From contig NZ_LT629711.1 of assembly GCF_900104525.1 (NCBI RefSeq), positions 1 through 64,000 on the forward strand: a stretch of DNA of 64,000 bases. Direction: 5' to 3'. Positions within the stretch are counted from its first letter, which is position 1, and the number at the start of each line of letters is the position of its first letter. Origin of the DNA: Pedococcus dokdonensis (GTDB lineage Bacteria > Actinomycetota > Actinomycetes > Actinomycetales > Dermatophilaceae). Positions 28,101 to 35,758 of the stretch are shown here, in pieces. A program made the position numbers and the translations under genes. The notes beneath the pieces are model-generated. The model was not told the DNA's origin. It made no database searches and was given only the letters and a program-made list of their open reading frames with translations.

Positions 28101-30961
28101 CCACCGAGATGCCGGCCGGCACCTACGAGTTCAAGGTCGCGCACGGGCTCAACTGGGACGAGAACTACGGCGCCGGTGGCGCGCCCGGTGGCGCCAACAT
28201 CTCGCTGACCGTCCCGGCGGACGGCATGGTCGTGACGATCTCCTACGCCATCGGCACCCACGTCGCGACGGCCAAGGCGGTCAAGGCGGGCGCGGCTCCC
28301 GACCTCACCAAGCAGCGTGCGGTCTGGGTGTCCAAGGACCTCGTGGCGGTGCCCGCGGACATGGCCTCGGGTGCCAACCCGGCGCTGCTGCGCTGGCGGC
28401 TCGCGTGGTCGCCGACCGGTGGCCTCAGCGTCGACGCCGAGGACATCACGGGTGGCTCGTGGGCCCCGCTGTCGTGGGACCCGCGAGGACTCTCGGCCTC
28501 GGTCGTGAAGGCCCACCCCGAGCTGGCCGGCTACCTCGCCCTGCGCCTCGACGACAAGACCGCGAAGAAGGCGCCGGACATCCTCAAGGGCCAGGTGGCC
28601 GTGGGCGTGTTCGACACCCTCAACCGGGTCCTCGACGCCACCGGCGTGCAGACCGCCTACGTCCTCGACAACCTGTATGCCGCATCGGCCAGTCAGCGCG
28701 CCTACGGCGTCACCTTCGGTGGCCGCTCACCCACCTACCGGGTGTGGGCGCCGACGGCGCAGAAGGTCGACCTGCTGACCTGGCCGGCGGGGGCCGCGGG
28801 CAACGCCCCGGTCAGCTCGGCCACCCGCACCCACCTCACGCGGGCCAGCGACGGCTCGTGGTCGGGCTCGGTCGGGGCGAAGAACGCGCGGTACCTCTAC
28901 GAGGTCACCGTGTACGTGCCCAGCACCGGCAAGGTCCAGACGACGCAGGTGACCGACCCCTACTCCGTCGCACTCACCCTGGACTCGACGCGGTCGGTGG
29001 CGGTGGACCTGAAGGACCCGGCATACCAGCCGTCGACCTGGCGGACCGCCAAGGCGCCGGCGCTGGCGAAGGACGTCGACTCGACGATCTACGAGCTGCA
29101 CGTGCGCGACTTCTCGGTCAACGACCCGACCGTCAGCGCGCAGAACCGCGGGTCGTACCTCGCGTTCGCCGAGAACGGCAACGGCACCAAGCACCTCAAG
29201 GCGCTCGCCGCGGCCGGCCTCAACACGGTGCACCTGCTGCCGACCTTCGACATCGCCTCGATCCCGGAGGACCCGGCCGACCAGCAGTCGCCGGCGTGCG
29301 ACCTCAAGTCCTCCGCGCCGGACAGTGAGGAGCAGCAGGCCTGCATCGACGCGATCCGCGCCAAGGACGCCTTCAACTGGGGCTACGACCCGTGGCACTG
29401 GATGGCGCCGGAGGGTTCCTACGCGTCCACGCCGGCCAAGGCCGACGGGGGAGCGCGGGTGGCCGAGTTCCGGACCATGGTGGGTGGCCTGCACCGGGAC
29501 GGCCTGCGGGTCGTGCTGGACCAGGTCTTCAACCACACCCCGACCTCGGGCCAGGCGCAGACCAGCGTGCTCGACAAGGTGGTGCCCGGCTACTACCAGC
29601 GGCTCAACGCGACAGGGGCGGTCGAGACCTCGACCTGCTGCCAGAACGTCGCCACCGAGCACGCCATGGCCCAGAAGGCGATGGTCGACGCGGTGGTGCT
29701 GTGGGCCCGCGACTACAAGGTCGACGGCTTCCGGTTCGACCTGATGGGGCACCACAGCAAGGCCAACATGCTGGCCGTGCGGTCCGCCCTCGACCAGCTG
29801 ACCCTGAAGAAGGACGGCGTCGACGGCAAGTCGGTCTACGTCTACGGCGAGGGCTGGAACTTCGGTGAGGTCGCCAACAACGCGCGGTTCGTGCAGGCCA
29901 CCCAGGGCCAGCTCGGCGGCACCGGCATCGGCACCTTCTCCGACCGGCTGCGCGACGCGGTCCGTGGTGGTGGGCCGTTCGACGACGACCCGCGCAAGCA
30001 GGGCTTCGGCAGCGGCGAGTCGACCGACAGCAACGGCGTTCCCTTCTCCGGCTACGACCCCGTCGAGTCGCTGAAGCACGACACCGACCTGGTCGAGCTC
30101 GGGCTGGCCGGCAACCTGCGGTCGTTCACGTTCCGGCTCAACGAGGACGGCACCGTCGCCACGGGCAAGGACGTCGACTACAACGGGCAGCCGGCGGGTT
30201 ACGCCGACCAGCCCGACGAGGTGATTACCTATGTCGACGCCCACGACAACGAGACGCTGTTCGACAGCCTGACCTACAAGCTGCCGGTGGCGACCTCGAT
30301 GTCGGACCGGGTCCGGATGAACACGCTCTCGCTGGCGACCACGGCGCTCTCGCAGACACCGTCGTTCTGGCACGCGGGGGCCGACCTGCTCCGCTCCAAG
30401 TCGTTGGACCGCAACAGCTATGACAGCTCGGACTGGTTCAACACGCTCGACTGGACGGGAGCCGACAACGGATTCGGCCACGGCCTGCCGCTCAAGGGCG
30501 ACAACAGCGCGAAGTGGCCGATCCAGAAGCCGCTGCTGGCCAACACCGCCCTCAAGCCGGCGGCCACCGACGTGCAGCAGGCCACGGCCCAGGCGCAGGA
30601 CCTGCTGCGACTGCGGTTCTCCACCCGGCTCTTCCGGCTCGGGACCGCCTCGGCGATCAACGCGAAGGTGTCGTTCCCGGCCAGTGGCACGGCCGACGCG
30701 CAGCCGGGCGTGATCGCGATGCGGATCGACGACACCAAGGGCACCGACGCCGACCCGCAGCTCAAGGGGCTGGTCGTGGTGTTCAACGCCTCGCCGACGG
30801 CGGTGAACCAGAAGGTGCCCGGTCTGGCCGGCGCGACGCTGTCGCTGTCGCCGGTGCAGCAGTCCGGGTCGGACGCGGTGGTCAAGACGTCGACGTGGAA
30901 CGCCACGGCCGGCACCGCCACCGTGCCGCCCCGCACCGTGGCGGTGTTCGTCCAGCGCTGA
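25178..30961 (+). CDS. Secreted bifunctional amylopullulanase (two GH13 domains, three X25-type modules)
   Basis: 1927 aa. ATG 25178 has GGAGGAG upstream; a Sec signal peptide (about 1-31) follows. Order: X25-like module (about 43-133, SELGCPADWSPDC); alpha-amylase GH13 domain (about 155-700) with nucleophile D416 in GFRIDTVKH, acid/base E450 in FGEVYD and D520 in GNHDMGR; an Ig-like domain and GGGGS linker (about 715-830); two more X25 modules (about 838-931 and 941-1033); a pullulanase N-domain and CBM48 (about 1045-1260); a GH13_14-type pullulanase domain with D1521 in GFRFDLMGH, E1558 in GEGWNFGE and D1690 in AHDNETLFD; and a pullulanase-type C-terminal domain. It should cut alpha-1,4 and alpha-1,6 links in starch, glycogen or pullulan outside the cell. 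There is no sortase motif. The gene stands alone; no sugar transporter is beside it. Confidence 0.95.
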   Translation: MRGPRRPYAVLVGMALLIAGAGVPLAAPATAADPAPRTATLAGSLQSELGCPADWSPDCTSTDLAQVGNTTAYAKVFDVPAGSYEFKVAIDHSWDENYGADGVKNGANIPLVLKGPARLEFSYDDATHQVGIRPLNLSGRATRADNAYAADSLREPLTKERYYFVMTDRFANGDTANDRGGLTGDKSVTGYDPTNNGYYHGGDLKGLQGKLDYIKGLGTTAIWLTPSFKNRPVQGAPPNDSAGYHGYWITDFTQIDPHLGTNADLTALIAAAHGKGMKVFFDIITNHTADVINYSEGQYTYRNKTDYPYKDAAGNVFDDKTYAGKPNFPALDPATSFPYHPVFTNPADATVKVPAWLNDVTKYHNRGDSTFAGESSEYGDFVGLDDLFTEQADVEKGMEDIYKAWVDFGVDGFRIDTVKHVNTEFWQKFSPAMLERAKQNGNPDFFMFGEVYDSRPSYMSTFTTTGKLQATLDFGFQSQAVNWAQSKSGTDLRDLYADDDYYTDTDSNAYELPTFLGNHDMGRVAMMLKGPSADDADLMRRVKLADSLMYLTRGQPITYYGDEQGFMGSGGDKAARQDMFATQTPSYATEQVLGDTSGAKARYNTSAPLYQHIKTLAALRAAHPALADGAQIHRYASSNAGIFAFSRIDKDKRTEYVVALNNATTAKSAGFATYGHNQTFAPLYGAGGSVRSAKDGRLTVTVPAQSVSVWKATSPMDRPKSAPAVYLTSPGAGDVVGGRAEIGAAIPDDTFAQVSFLARPVGTTAWTKLGTDDNAPYRVFHDVSDATVWPKGTLVEYRAVAKDSVGHISASSSYGVVGDPKSGGGGSVGPVTQPDAVSVPGDHNSEMGCGGDWAPDCDQAQLTLDTKDQIWKGTYTTVPAGPYAYKVAINKSWDENYGAGGVPGGDNISYTMPADGNTFYYDHATHYVTSKAQGPIVTAPGSFQSELGCPADWSPDCMRPWLQDPDGDGTYTWSTTEMPAGTYEFKVAHGLNWDENYGAGGAPGGANISLTVPADGMVVTISYAIGTHVATAKAVKAGAAPDLTKQRAVWVSKDLVAVPADMASGANPALLRWRLAWSPTGGLSVDAEDITGGSWAPLSWDPRGLSASVVKAHPELAGYLALRLDDKTAKKAPDILKGQVAVGVFDTLNRVLDATGVQTAYVLDNLYAASASQRAYGVTFGGRSPTYRVWAPTAQKVDLLTWPAGAAGNAPVSSATRTHLTRASDGSWSGSVGAKNARYLYEVTVYVPSTGKVQTTQVTDPYSVALTLDSTRSVAVDLKDPAYQPSTWRTAKAPALAKDVDSTIYELHVRDFSVNDPTVSAQNRGSYLAFAENGNGTKHLKALAAAGLNTVHLLPTFDIASIPEDPADQQSPACDLKSSAPDSEEQQACIDAIRAKDAFNWGYDPWHWMAPEGSYASTPAKADGGARVAEFRTMVGGLHRDGLRVVLDQVFNHTPTSGQAQTSVLDKVVPGYYQRLNATGAVETSTCCQNVATEHAMAQKAMVDAVVLWARDYKVDGFRFDLMGHHSKANMLAVRSALDQLTLKKDGVDGKSVYVYGEGWNFGEVANNARFVQATQGQLGGTGIGTFSDRLRDAVRGGGPFDDDPRKQGFGSGESTDSNGVPFSGYDPVESLKHDTDLVELGLAGNLRSFTFRLNEDGTVATGKDVDYNGQPAGYADQPDEVITYVDAHDNETLFDSLTYKLPVATSMSDRVRMNTLSLATTALSQTPSFWHAGADLLRSKSLDRNSYDSSDWFNTLDWTGADNGFGHGLPLKGDNSAKWPIQKPLLANTALKPAATDVQQATAQAQDLLRLRFSTRLFRLGTASAINAKVSFPASGTADAQPGVIAMRIDDTKGTDADPQLKGLVVVFNASPTAVNQKVPGLAGATLSLSPVQQSGSDAVVKTSTWNATAGTATVPPRTVAVFVQR

Positions 30962-30982
30962 CCCTGCGCCCCCCTGCACGAA

Positions 30983-31064
30983 CCTTTGCTAGCAAAGGAA
31001 ACTTGATGGTGGACAGGCTGCAACCTGTCCCTCAAACAGTTTCCTTTGCTAGCAAAGGAAACTG
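30983..31064. repeat. Two linked palindromes, TTTGCTAGCAAA core
   Basis: CCTTTGCTAGCAAAGG (30983-30998) and a perfect 28-bp palindrome at 31037-31064 (arms CAGTTTCCTTTGCT / AGCAAAGGAAACTG), both followed on the plus strand by the right arm AAACT. Between them GGACAGG and CCTGTCC pair as a third hairpin. They lie between the convergent amylopullulanase and MarR genes, so a two-way terminator is the simplest role; the low-GC palindromic core also looks like a regulator-binding site. Confidence 0.8.
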
Positions 31065-31073
31065 GGGGCGGGG

Positions 31074-31586
31074 TCAGCCGTCGAGACCGAGGACGATCTT
31101 GCGCAGGAGCGTGTTGAGCTGGGTCTTCTCGGTGTCGCTCAGCACGTTGATGGTCTGCTTCTCCTGCACCAGGGCGAGCTCGAGCGCCTTCTTCCAGACC
31201 TCCCGACCGCTGCGGGTGGGGCGGACGATGATGCGGCGGCGGTCGAGCGGGTCGCTGTCGCGCGTGACGTGACCGAGCTCGACGAGCCGGTCGAGCCGAG
31301 AGGTCATCGCCGCGCGGGTCACGTGGCAGGCCTCGGCGAGCTGGGCGGGGGTGGTCTCGATCGGCTCCGGTTGCACCAGCAGCGTGTGCAGGGTGTCGTA
31401 CTCCGACGGCCCGACACCGAGGGCGCCGAACGCGGCGGTGTTCATCCGCTTGACGTGGCGGTTGATCGCGCCGACCCGCACGATCGCCCCCTCCACCTCC
31501 GGGTCGAAGCCGTCGAAGGTGCGGCGCCACCGCTGCACGTGCTGGTCGACCCAGTCCTCGTCCTGATCCCGCTGCGGTTCGGCCAT
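31074..31586 (-). CDS. MarR-family transcriptional regulator
   Basis: 170 aa winged helix-turn-helix protein: VEGAIVRVGAINRHVKRMNT dimer helix, TLHTLLVQPEPIETTPAQLA and HVTRAAMTSRLDRLVELGHV as the DNA-reading helices, and the wing DPLDRRRIIVRPT. ATG 31586 is preceded by CAGACT plus 6 nt (leaderless type). It is divergent from the MFS gene at 31663, with 76 nt of shared control region, so it probably represses that transporter and itself in response to a small ligand. Confidence 0.9.
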   Translation of the reverse strand: MAEPQRDQDEDWVDQHVQRWRRTFDGFDPEVEGAIVRVGAINRHVKRMNTAAFGALGVGPSEYDTLHTLLVQPEPIETTPAQLAEACHVTRAAMTSRLDRLVELGHVTRDSDPLDRRRIIVRPTRSGREVWKKALELALVQEKQTINVLSDTEKTQLNTLLRKIVLGLDG

Positions 31587-31662
31587 GCCAGCAGTCTGGC
31601 AGATCTGGAAACCGTCTGAGAATTAGATGACAGATAGTTAGATGGTGTACTAATCTGCCGGG
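31587..31662. promoter_or_regulatory. Shared marR/MFS promoter-operator
   Basis: AT-rich for this genome. TTAGAT occurs at 31623-31628 and 31638-31643, and CTAAT at 31650-31654 opposes ATTAG at 31622-31626, suitable for a dimeric MarR protein. TAATCT at 31651-31656 lies 6 nt before the MFS ATG, a -10 box inside the putative operator. Confidence 0.6.
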
Positions 31663-32913
31663 ATGAGCTCCCTCCCCTTGTCGTCGGCCTTCCGGCTCCT
31701 CGCGCTCGGTCAGGGCCTCTCATGGTTCGGGGACGCGTTCGCCCCCATCGCGCTGGCGGTGGCCGTGGTGGTCGGCGGTGGCAGTGCCAGCGAGCTCGGC
31801 CTGGTGCTCGCCGCGACCATGACGGCCCGGCTGGCCGGGACCCTGGTCGGCGGGGTCTGGGCCGACCGGGTGGCGCCCGGCCGCATCATGGTCGCGAGCG
31901 ACGTGGTCCGGGCCCTCGCGGCGCTCGCCACGGCCGGCTACTTCGCCAGCGGGCAGGACAGCGCGCTCCTGCTGTGCGGGTTGGCTGCGGTGACCGGTGG
32001 TGCCGCTGCGTTCTTCGGCCCGGCGTTCGTGTCGCTGCGACCGCTGCTGGTGCCGGTGGAGCGACGGCACGCGGCCAACGCCACGCTCAACATCCTCCAG
32101 AACTCCGCGTTCATCCTGGGTCCTGCGACGGCCGGTGTGTTCGTCGCCTGGGCCGGTGCGCCGTGGGCGTTCGTGGTCAACGCCGTCTCCTTCCTGGTCT
32201 CGGCCGCGACGGTGGCGGCGATCCGGGTGGAGGCGCCGCGCGCCCCGCGAGTGGGCATGCTGGCCGAGCTCCGGGAGGGGTGGCGCGAGGTGACCAGCCG
32301 CAGCTGGTTGCTGGCCGGCCTGCTGGCCGCCACGGCCTACCACGCGGCCTTCGGCGCCGTGACCGTGCTGGTCGACGTCATCGCGGTGCGCGACCTCGGC
32401 GGTCCCACCGCCCTGGGGTGGATCTCCGCCGCCTCGGGTGCCGGCGGGCTGCTCGGTGGCCTCCTCGCCCTGCGTATGCCGCCGAGTCGCCCGCTCTTCG
32501 TGGGCTGGCCCTGCGTGGCGCTGATGTCGCTCTTCGCGGCGGCGTTCGCCTGGCCCGGTCACCTGGGCGCGGTGATCGCCGCTGCCGTGGTCGCCTTCGG
32601 TGGGCTGATGTACTTCTCGGTGTGCTGGGACACCGCCCTTCAGGACGGCGTGCCCCACGCGGTGCTCGCGCGGGTGTCGTCGTGGGACATCCTCACGTCG
32701 TTCGTGGCCATCCCGGCGGGCAACGCGCTCGCCGGTCCGATCGCGCACACCTACGGGACCAGCCGGGTCATCCTCGTGGCCGCCGTGGTGATGGCGCTCG
32801 CATCGCTCGCGCCGATGCTGGTGCGCGGCTCACGTGAGCTGCGCCGCGCGACGACGGCCACGCCGGCCCCGGAGCCGACCGCGACTCCGGAGCGGACTGC
32901 CGTCGTCCCCTGA
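31663..32913 (+). CDS. MFS exporter (enterobactin/multidrug exporter-like)
   Basis: 416 aa, 12 predicted membrane segments. LALGQGLSWFGDAFAPIALA at the start and GGVWADRVAPGRIMVASDVV (the D-R-G/P loop 2-3 motif) are typical of EntS/MdtH-like exporters. Paired with the divergent MarR gene, a drug or metabolite efflux role is likely, but the substrate is unknown. It has a short Thr/Pro/Glu-rich cytosolic tail. ATG 31663 is probably leaderless. Confidence 0.88.
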   Translation: MSSLPLSSAFRLLALGQGLSWFGDAFAPIALAVAVVVGGGSASELGLVLAATMTARLAGTLVGGVWADRVAPGRIMVASDVVRALAALATAGYFASGQDSALLLCGLAAVTGGAAAFFGPAFVSLRPLLVPVERRHAANATLNILQNSAFILGPATAGVFVAWAGAPWAFVVNAVSFLVSAATVAAIRVEAPRAPRVGMLAELREGWREVTSRSWLLAGLLAATAYHAAFGAVTVLVDVIAVRDLGGPTALGWISAASGAGGLLGGLLALRMPPSRPLFVGWPCVALMSLFAAAFAWPGHLGAVIAAAVVAFGGLMYFSVCWDTALQDGVPHAVLARVSSWDILTSFVAIPAGNALAGPIAHTYGTSRVILVAAVVMALASLAPMLVRGSRELRRATTATPAPEPTATPERTAVVP

Positions 32914-33005
32914 GGCCGGCCGGCGGAGGACCGTGCCCACGCACCGTCCCCCGCCGCCGCGCCGCCCCCGCCGCACCGTCCCCCACCGCCGCGCCGCCCA
33001 GCCGC

Positions 33006-34379
33006 TCAGGGCGAGTGGGGAGCGGGTGTCTCGGCGCGACCGTGGTCGTCCGCCGGCAAGGAGCCATGGGTCGTCGCGGTCTCCACCAGGTCGTCAGCGT
33101 CCCCGATGTCGTCGGACGGCGCCTCGTCGACCGGTGTCGTGCGCCCGTGGCGCCACGCCGGGACGAAGCAGACGAAGCCCAGCGTGCTGACGACACCCGC
33201 GACCACCATGGCGGTGGGGATCGAGGTGCGCGCGGCCAGCAGGCCCAGGAGGGGCCCGACCACGGCGCCACCGGCCTGCATGACGAGCGAGCCGAGCGAC
33301 AGGATCGTCGCGCGGTTGCGCGAGCTGGCCTCCCGGTGCATCAGTCCCGAGTAGGCGGGGCTCGCGGCACCGTGCATCGAGTAGGTGAACAGGTAGGCCA
33401 CGATCAGGGCGACCGGCCCGAAGGCGAGGCCCATCAACACGACTCCGAGCCCGTTGACGATCCGGCCGAGGATGGCGGCACGGACCAGGCCGAACCGGTC
33501 GGCCGCCCTGCCGCCCAGCCAGGACCCGACCGAGAAGAGACCCCAGCCACCGGCGGCAGCGGGCCCCATCCACGCCCCGGCCTCGGCCTCGGAGCCGAGC
33601 AGGTCGGACAGCCGCAGCGGCATCAGCGTCTCGTAGGCCATCATCCCCGTGACCCAGAAGAGCTCGACGGCGACCAGGCCGGCCAGCACCCGGTTGCGGG
33701 TGACCAGCCGGACTCCGTCGCGGACCACCGCGGGCGTCTCGCGGACCGACTCGGCCAGCCTGGCCCGCATCCGGCTGTCGCTGCGCGGCTTCTCGCGCAG
33801 GAGCACGACGGTGGCGAGCAGGTGCACGACGCTCAAGGCGACGAAGATCTGGACGGGCAGGAGGAGTGCGCTGGAGTCCTTGAACGGGTGCCACGCCACG
33901 AGGGCACCGGAGACCAGGGCGCCGCCACCCATGCCGACCCCGACCAGCACTCCTTGGGCGGACATCGCCCGGTGCACGTCGGCGCCCGGCTCGCGCTCGT
34001 GGACGGTGTCGACGTACCAGGCCTCCAGGGGCCCGGAGTCGAGGGCCCGGTAGATGCCCATCAGCCCGGCGGACAGCGCGAACTGCCAGAAGGAGTGGGC
34101 GACGAGGAAGGACACCCCCGCGACGATGTTGACCACCCCCGCGATGATCAGCAGCGGTCGTCGCCCGAGGGCGTCGGCGAACCCGCTCGTCGGCAGCTCG
34201 AGCAGGAAGACCATGATCCCCTGCGCGGTCATGTAGAGGGTGATCTCCTGGATCGACAGCCCGCGCTCGCGGGCCACCAGGGTGAAGAGACCGACGACGA
34301 AGCCGACCGGCAGCCAGCGGGTCAGGCTGAGGGTCAGGAAGACCCGCTTGGCGGCGACGGGGGACAGGCTGGCGCTCAT
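33006..34379 (-). CDS. MFS transporter controlled by the adjacent ArsR-like regulator
   Basis: 457 aa, 12 membrane segments and a 55-residue acidic/polar tail (from about 400). SLTRWLPVGFVVGLFTLVA at the N-terminus and GFADALGRRPLLIIAG (loop 2-3 motif) identify the superfamily. It is downstream of the regulator gene at 34441 in the same orientation with a 61-nt gap, so it is likely co-transcribed and regulated by it. The ATG lies right after a small hairpin (GCGGGGACCCCGC) with no clear free ribosome-binding site, hinting at translational control. Confidence 0.88.
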   Translation of the reverse strand: MSASLSPVAAKRVFLTLSLTRWLPVGFVVGLFTLVARERGLSIQEITLYMTAQGIMVFLLELPTSGFADALGRRPLLIIAGVVNIVAGVSFLVAHSFWQFALSAGLMGIYRALDSGPLEAWYVDTVHEREPGADVHRAMSAQGVLVGVGMGGGALVSGALVAWHPFKDSSALLLPVQIFVALSVVHLLATVVLLREKPRSDSRMRARLAESVRETPAVVRDGVRLVTRNRVLAGLVAVELFWVTGMMAYETLMPLRLSDLLGSEAEAGAWMGPAAAGGWGLFSVGSWLGGRAADRFGLVRAAILGRIVNGLGVVLMGLAFGPVALIVAYLFTYSMHGAASPAYSGLMHREASSRNRATILSLGSLVMQAGGAVVGPLLGLLAARTSIPTAMVVAGVVSTLGFVCFVPAWRHGRTTPVDEAPSDDIGDADDLVETATTHGSLPADDHGRAETPAPHSP

Positions 34380-34386
34380 GCGGGGT

Positions 34387-34434
34387 CCCCGCGAAGTATT
34401 CGGAGGAGCGAAGCGGGGGAGAAACTTCGTGGGG
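34387..34434 (-). promoter_or_regulatory. Mutually exclusive hairpins between regulator and transporter genes
   Basis: CCCCGCGAAGT (34387-34397) can pair with ACTTCGTGGGG (34424-34434), one mismatch that is a wobble pair. Alternatively TCCCCGC (34386-34392) can pair with GCGGGGGA (34413-34420). The structures exclude each other and adjoin the transporter start codon, as in attenuators; no ligand-sensing element is visible. Confidence 0.4.
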
Positions 34435-34440
34435 TGCTTT

Positions 34441-35052
34441 TCATGACTGCTCCTTGCCGGTCGGGACCCGGTCGAGGTCGAGGGGGTAGGCCGCGTAGTA
34501 GACCGCCATGCGGCGGGCCCTCGGGTTGCCCTGCCCGACCCGGCGGTACTTCAGCATCAGCTCGTCGAGCTCGACCTTGAGCTGCTCGATCTGGTCCGCG
34601 GTGGCGACGATGATGGCGTCGCTCATCCCGGCCGCCTCGCGCCAGTCGACCGGCCAGGTCTCCTGCACGTCGAGCCACTGCTCGAACTTCTCGGAGAAGT
34701 GCCGCGCGTAGTCACGGACCAGCCAGTTGAGCGCGGACTCGGAGTCCTCGTCGCCGGCGAAGTCGCTGTCGGCCCAGGTGTGGAAGTCGGTGGCCGCCTG
34801 CCAGAGCCGACGCTTCCCCTCGCCCTCACCGGTGTCCGAGACCAGGCCCACCGACTCGAGCTTGCGCAGGTGGTAGGAGGTCGCGCCGGAGTTCGTGGCC
34901 AGCCGGGTCGCCAGGTCGGTGGCGGTCGCGGGCCCGTCGATGCGCAGTGCGCTGAGCAGCCGGGACCGCAGCGGATGGGCCAGCACCTTCACCGCGGCAG
35001 CGTCGAGGCGCAGGCCGGTCAGGTCGCCGATCTTGGTGCGGGGAGGGGTCAT
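34441..35052 (-). CDS. ArsR-like winged-helix regulator (HTH_20 type)
   Basis: 203 aa from ATG 35052 (MTPPRTKIGDLTGL). A longer frame to 35118 would run through the promoter and is rejected. Winged HTH at about 20-90 (VKVLAHPLRSRLLSALRID, ATNSGATSYHLRKLESVGLV), then a helical region with a conserved WLVRDYARHF-type effector segment. It heads a two-gene operon with the MFS gene. The upstream inverted repeats suggest autorepression. Confidence 0.85.
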   Translation of the reverse strand: MTPPRTKIGDLTGLRLDAAAVKVLAHPLRSRLLSALRIDGPATATDLATRLATNSGATSYHLRKLESVGLVSDTGEGEGKRRLWQAATDFHTWADSDFAGDEDSESALNWLVRDYARHFSEKFEQWLDVQETWPVDWREAAGMSDAIIVATADQIEQLKVELDELMLKYRRVGQGNPRARRMAVYYAAYPLDLDRVPTGKEQS

Positions 35053-35102
35053 GCGTGCACAATACCTCTGCACACTTTGTTTGCACAAGTAGTTTGCAGA
35101 GG
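35053..35102 (-). promoter_or_regulatory. Promoter-operator of the ArsR-like gene
   Basis: CCTCTGCA (35065-35072) and TGCAGAGG (35095-35102) form an 8-bp inverted repeat; TTTGCA-type half sites repeat between them. On the minus strand TTGTGC and TATTGT are spaced by 18 nt as -35/-10 and fall within the repeat, so a bound repressor would block polymerase. Confidence 0.6.
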
Positions 35103-35160
35103 AAGTGTGTATGCACATCTGTGCAGGTCAGAGGTCGTTCCAGGCACCCCCCAAGGCGAT

Positions 35161-35189
35161 TTGGGTGCGCGACTCCCAGCCCGTAAACT
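35161..35189 (+). promoter_or_regulatory. rplM: Promoter for rplM-rpsI
   Basis: -35 TTGGGT (35161-35166), 17-nt spacer, -10 TAAACT (35184-35189). It leaves a leader of about 110 nt before rplM that contains inverted GC-rich segments, a possible site for the autogenous control by L13 known in E. coli. Confidence 0.65.
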
Positions 35190-35305
35190 TGAGCACTGTT
35201 GTGCCGTGCGCCCTCGACAGGCGACACCAACGGTCCGGACGGACCACGCGCCTCGGGCGCACGCGGCATACCGCCACCACATCATCCATGTAAAGGTTCA
35301 GAACT

Positions 35306-35749
35306 TTGCGCACCTTCACCCCGAAGCCGGCCGAGGTCACTCGCACCTGGCACGTCATCGACGCCACGGACATCGTCCTGGGTCGCCTGGCGAGCCAGAC
35401 CGCGATCCTCCTGCGCGGCAAGCACAAGACCACCTTCGCGCCGCACGTCGACGGTGGTGACTTCGTCATCATCATCAACGCCGACAAGGTCGCCCTCACC
35501 GGCGCCAAGCTCGAGCAGAAGAAGGCCTACCGCCACTCCGGCTTCCCGGGCGGCCTCAAGAGCACCTCCTACACCGAGCTGCTTGCCAAGAGCCCCGAGA
35601 AGGCCATCGAGAAGGCCGTCCGCGGCATGATCCCCAAGACCACGCTGGGTCGCCAGCAGCTCACCAAGCTGAAGGTGTACCGCGGTGCCGAGCACCCGCA
35701 CAGCGCCCAGAAGCCCGTCCCGTTCGAGATCACCCAGGTCTCCCAGTAA
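35306..35749 (+). CDS. rplM: 50S ribosomal protein L13
   Basis: 147 aa beginning at TTG 35306 with AAAGG upstream; this reproduces the family N-terminus MRTFTPKP followed by [18 protein letters not shown]. It binds early to 23S rRNA. Also seen: [20 protein letters not shown] and [13 protein letters not shown]. No ATG or GTG fits the conserved N-terminus. rpsI follows after 9 nt. Confidence 0.97.
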   Translation: MRTFTPKPAEVTRTWHVIDATDIVLGRLASQTAILLRGKHKTTFAPHVDGGDFVIIINADKVALTGAKLEQKKAYRHSGFPGGLKSTSYTELLAKSPEKAIEKAVRGMIPKTTLGRQQLTKLKVYRGAEHPHSAQKPVPFEITQVSQ

Positions 35750-35758
35750 GGATTTCTT

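Noticed and set aside
28727..30979. 750-codon minus-strand frame opposite the amylopullulanase
   Set aside because: Shadow of the GH13 gene; no ribosome-binding site or family motif.
34441..35118. Upstream start for the ArsR-like regulator
   Set aside because: The extra 22 codons run through the promoter and operator repeats; ATG 35052 gives the family N-terminus.
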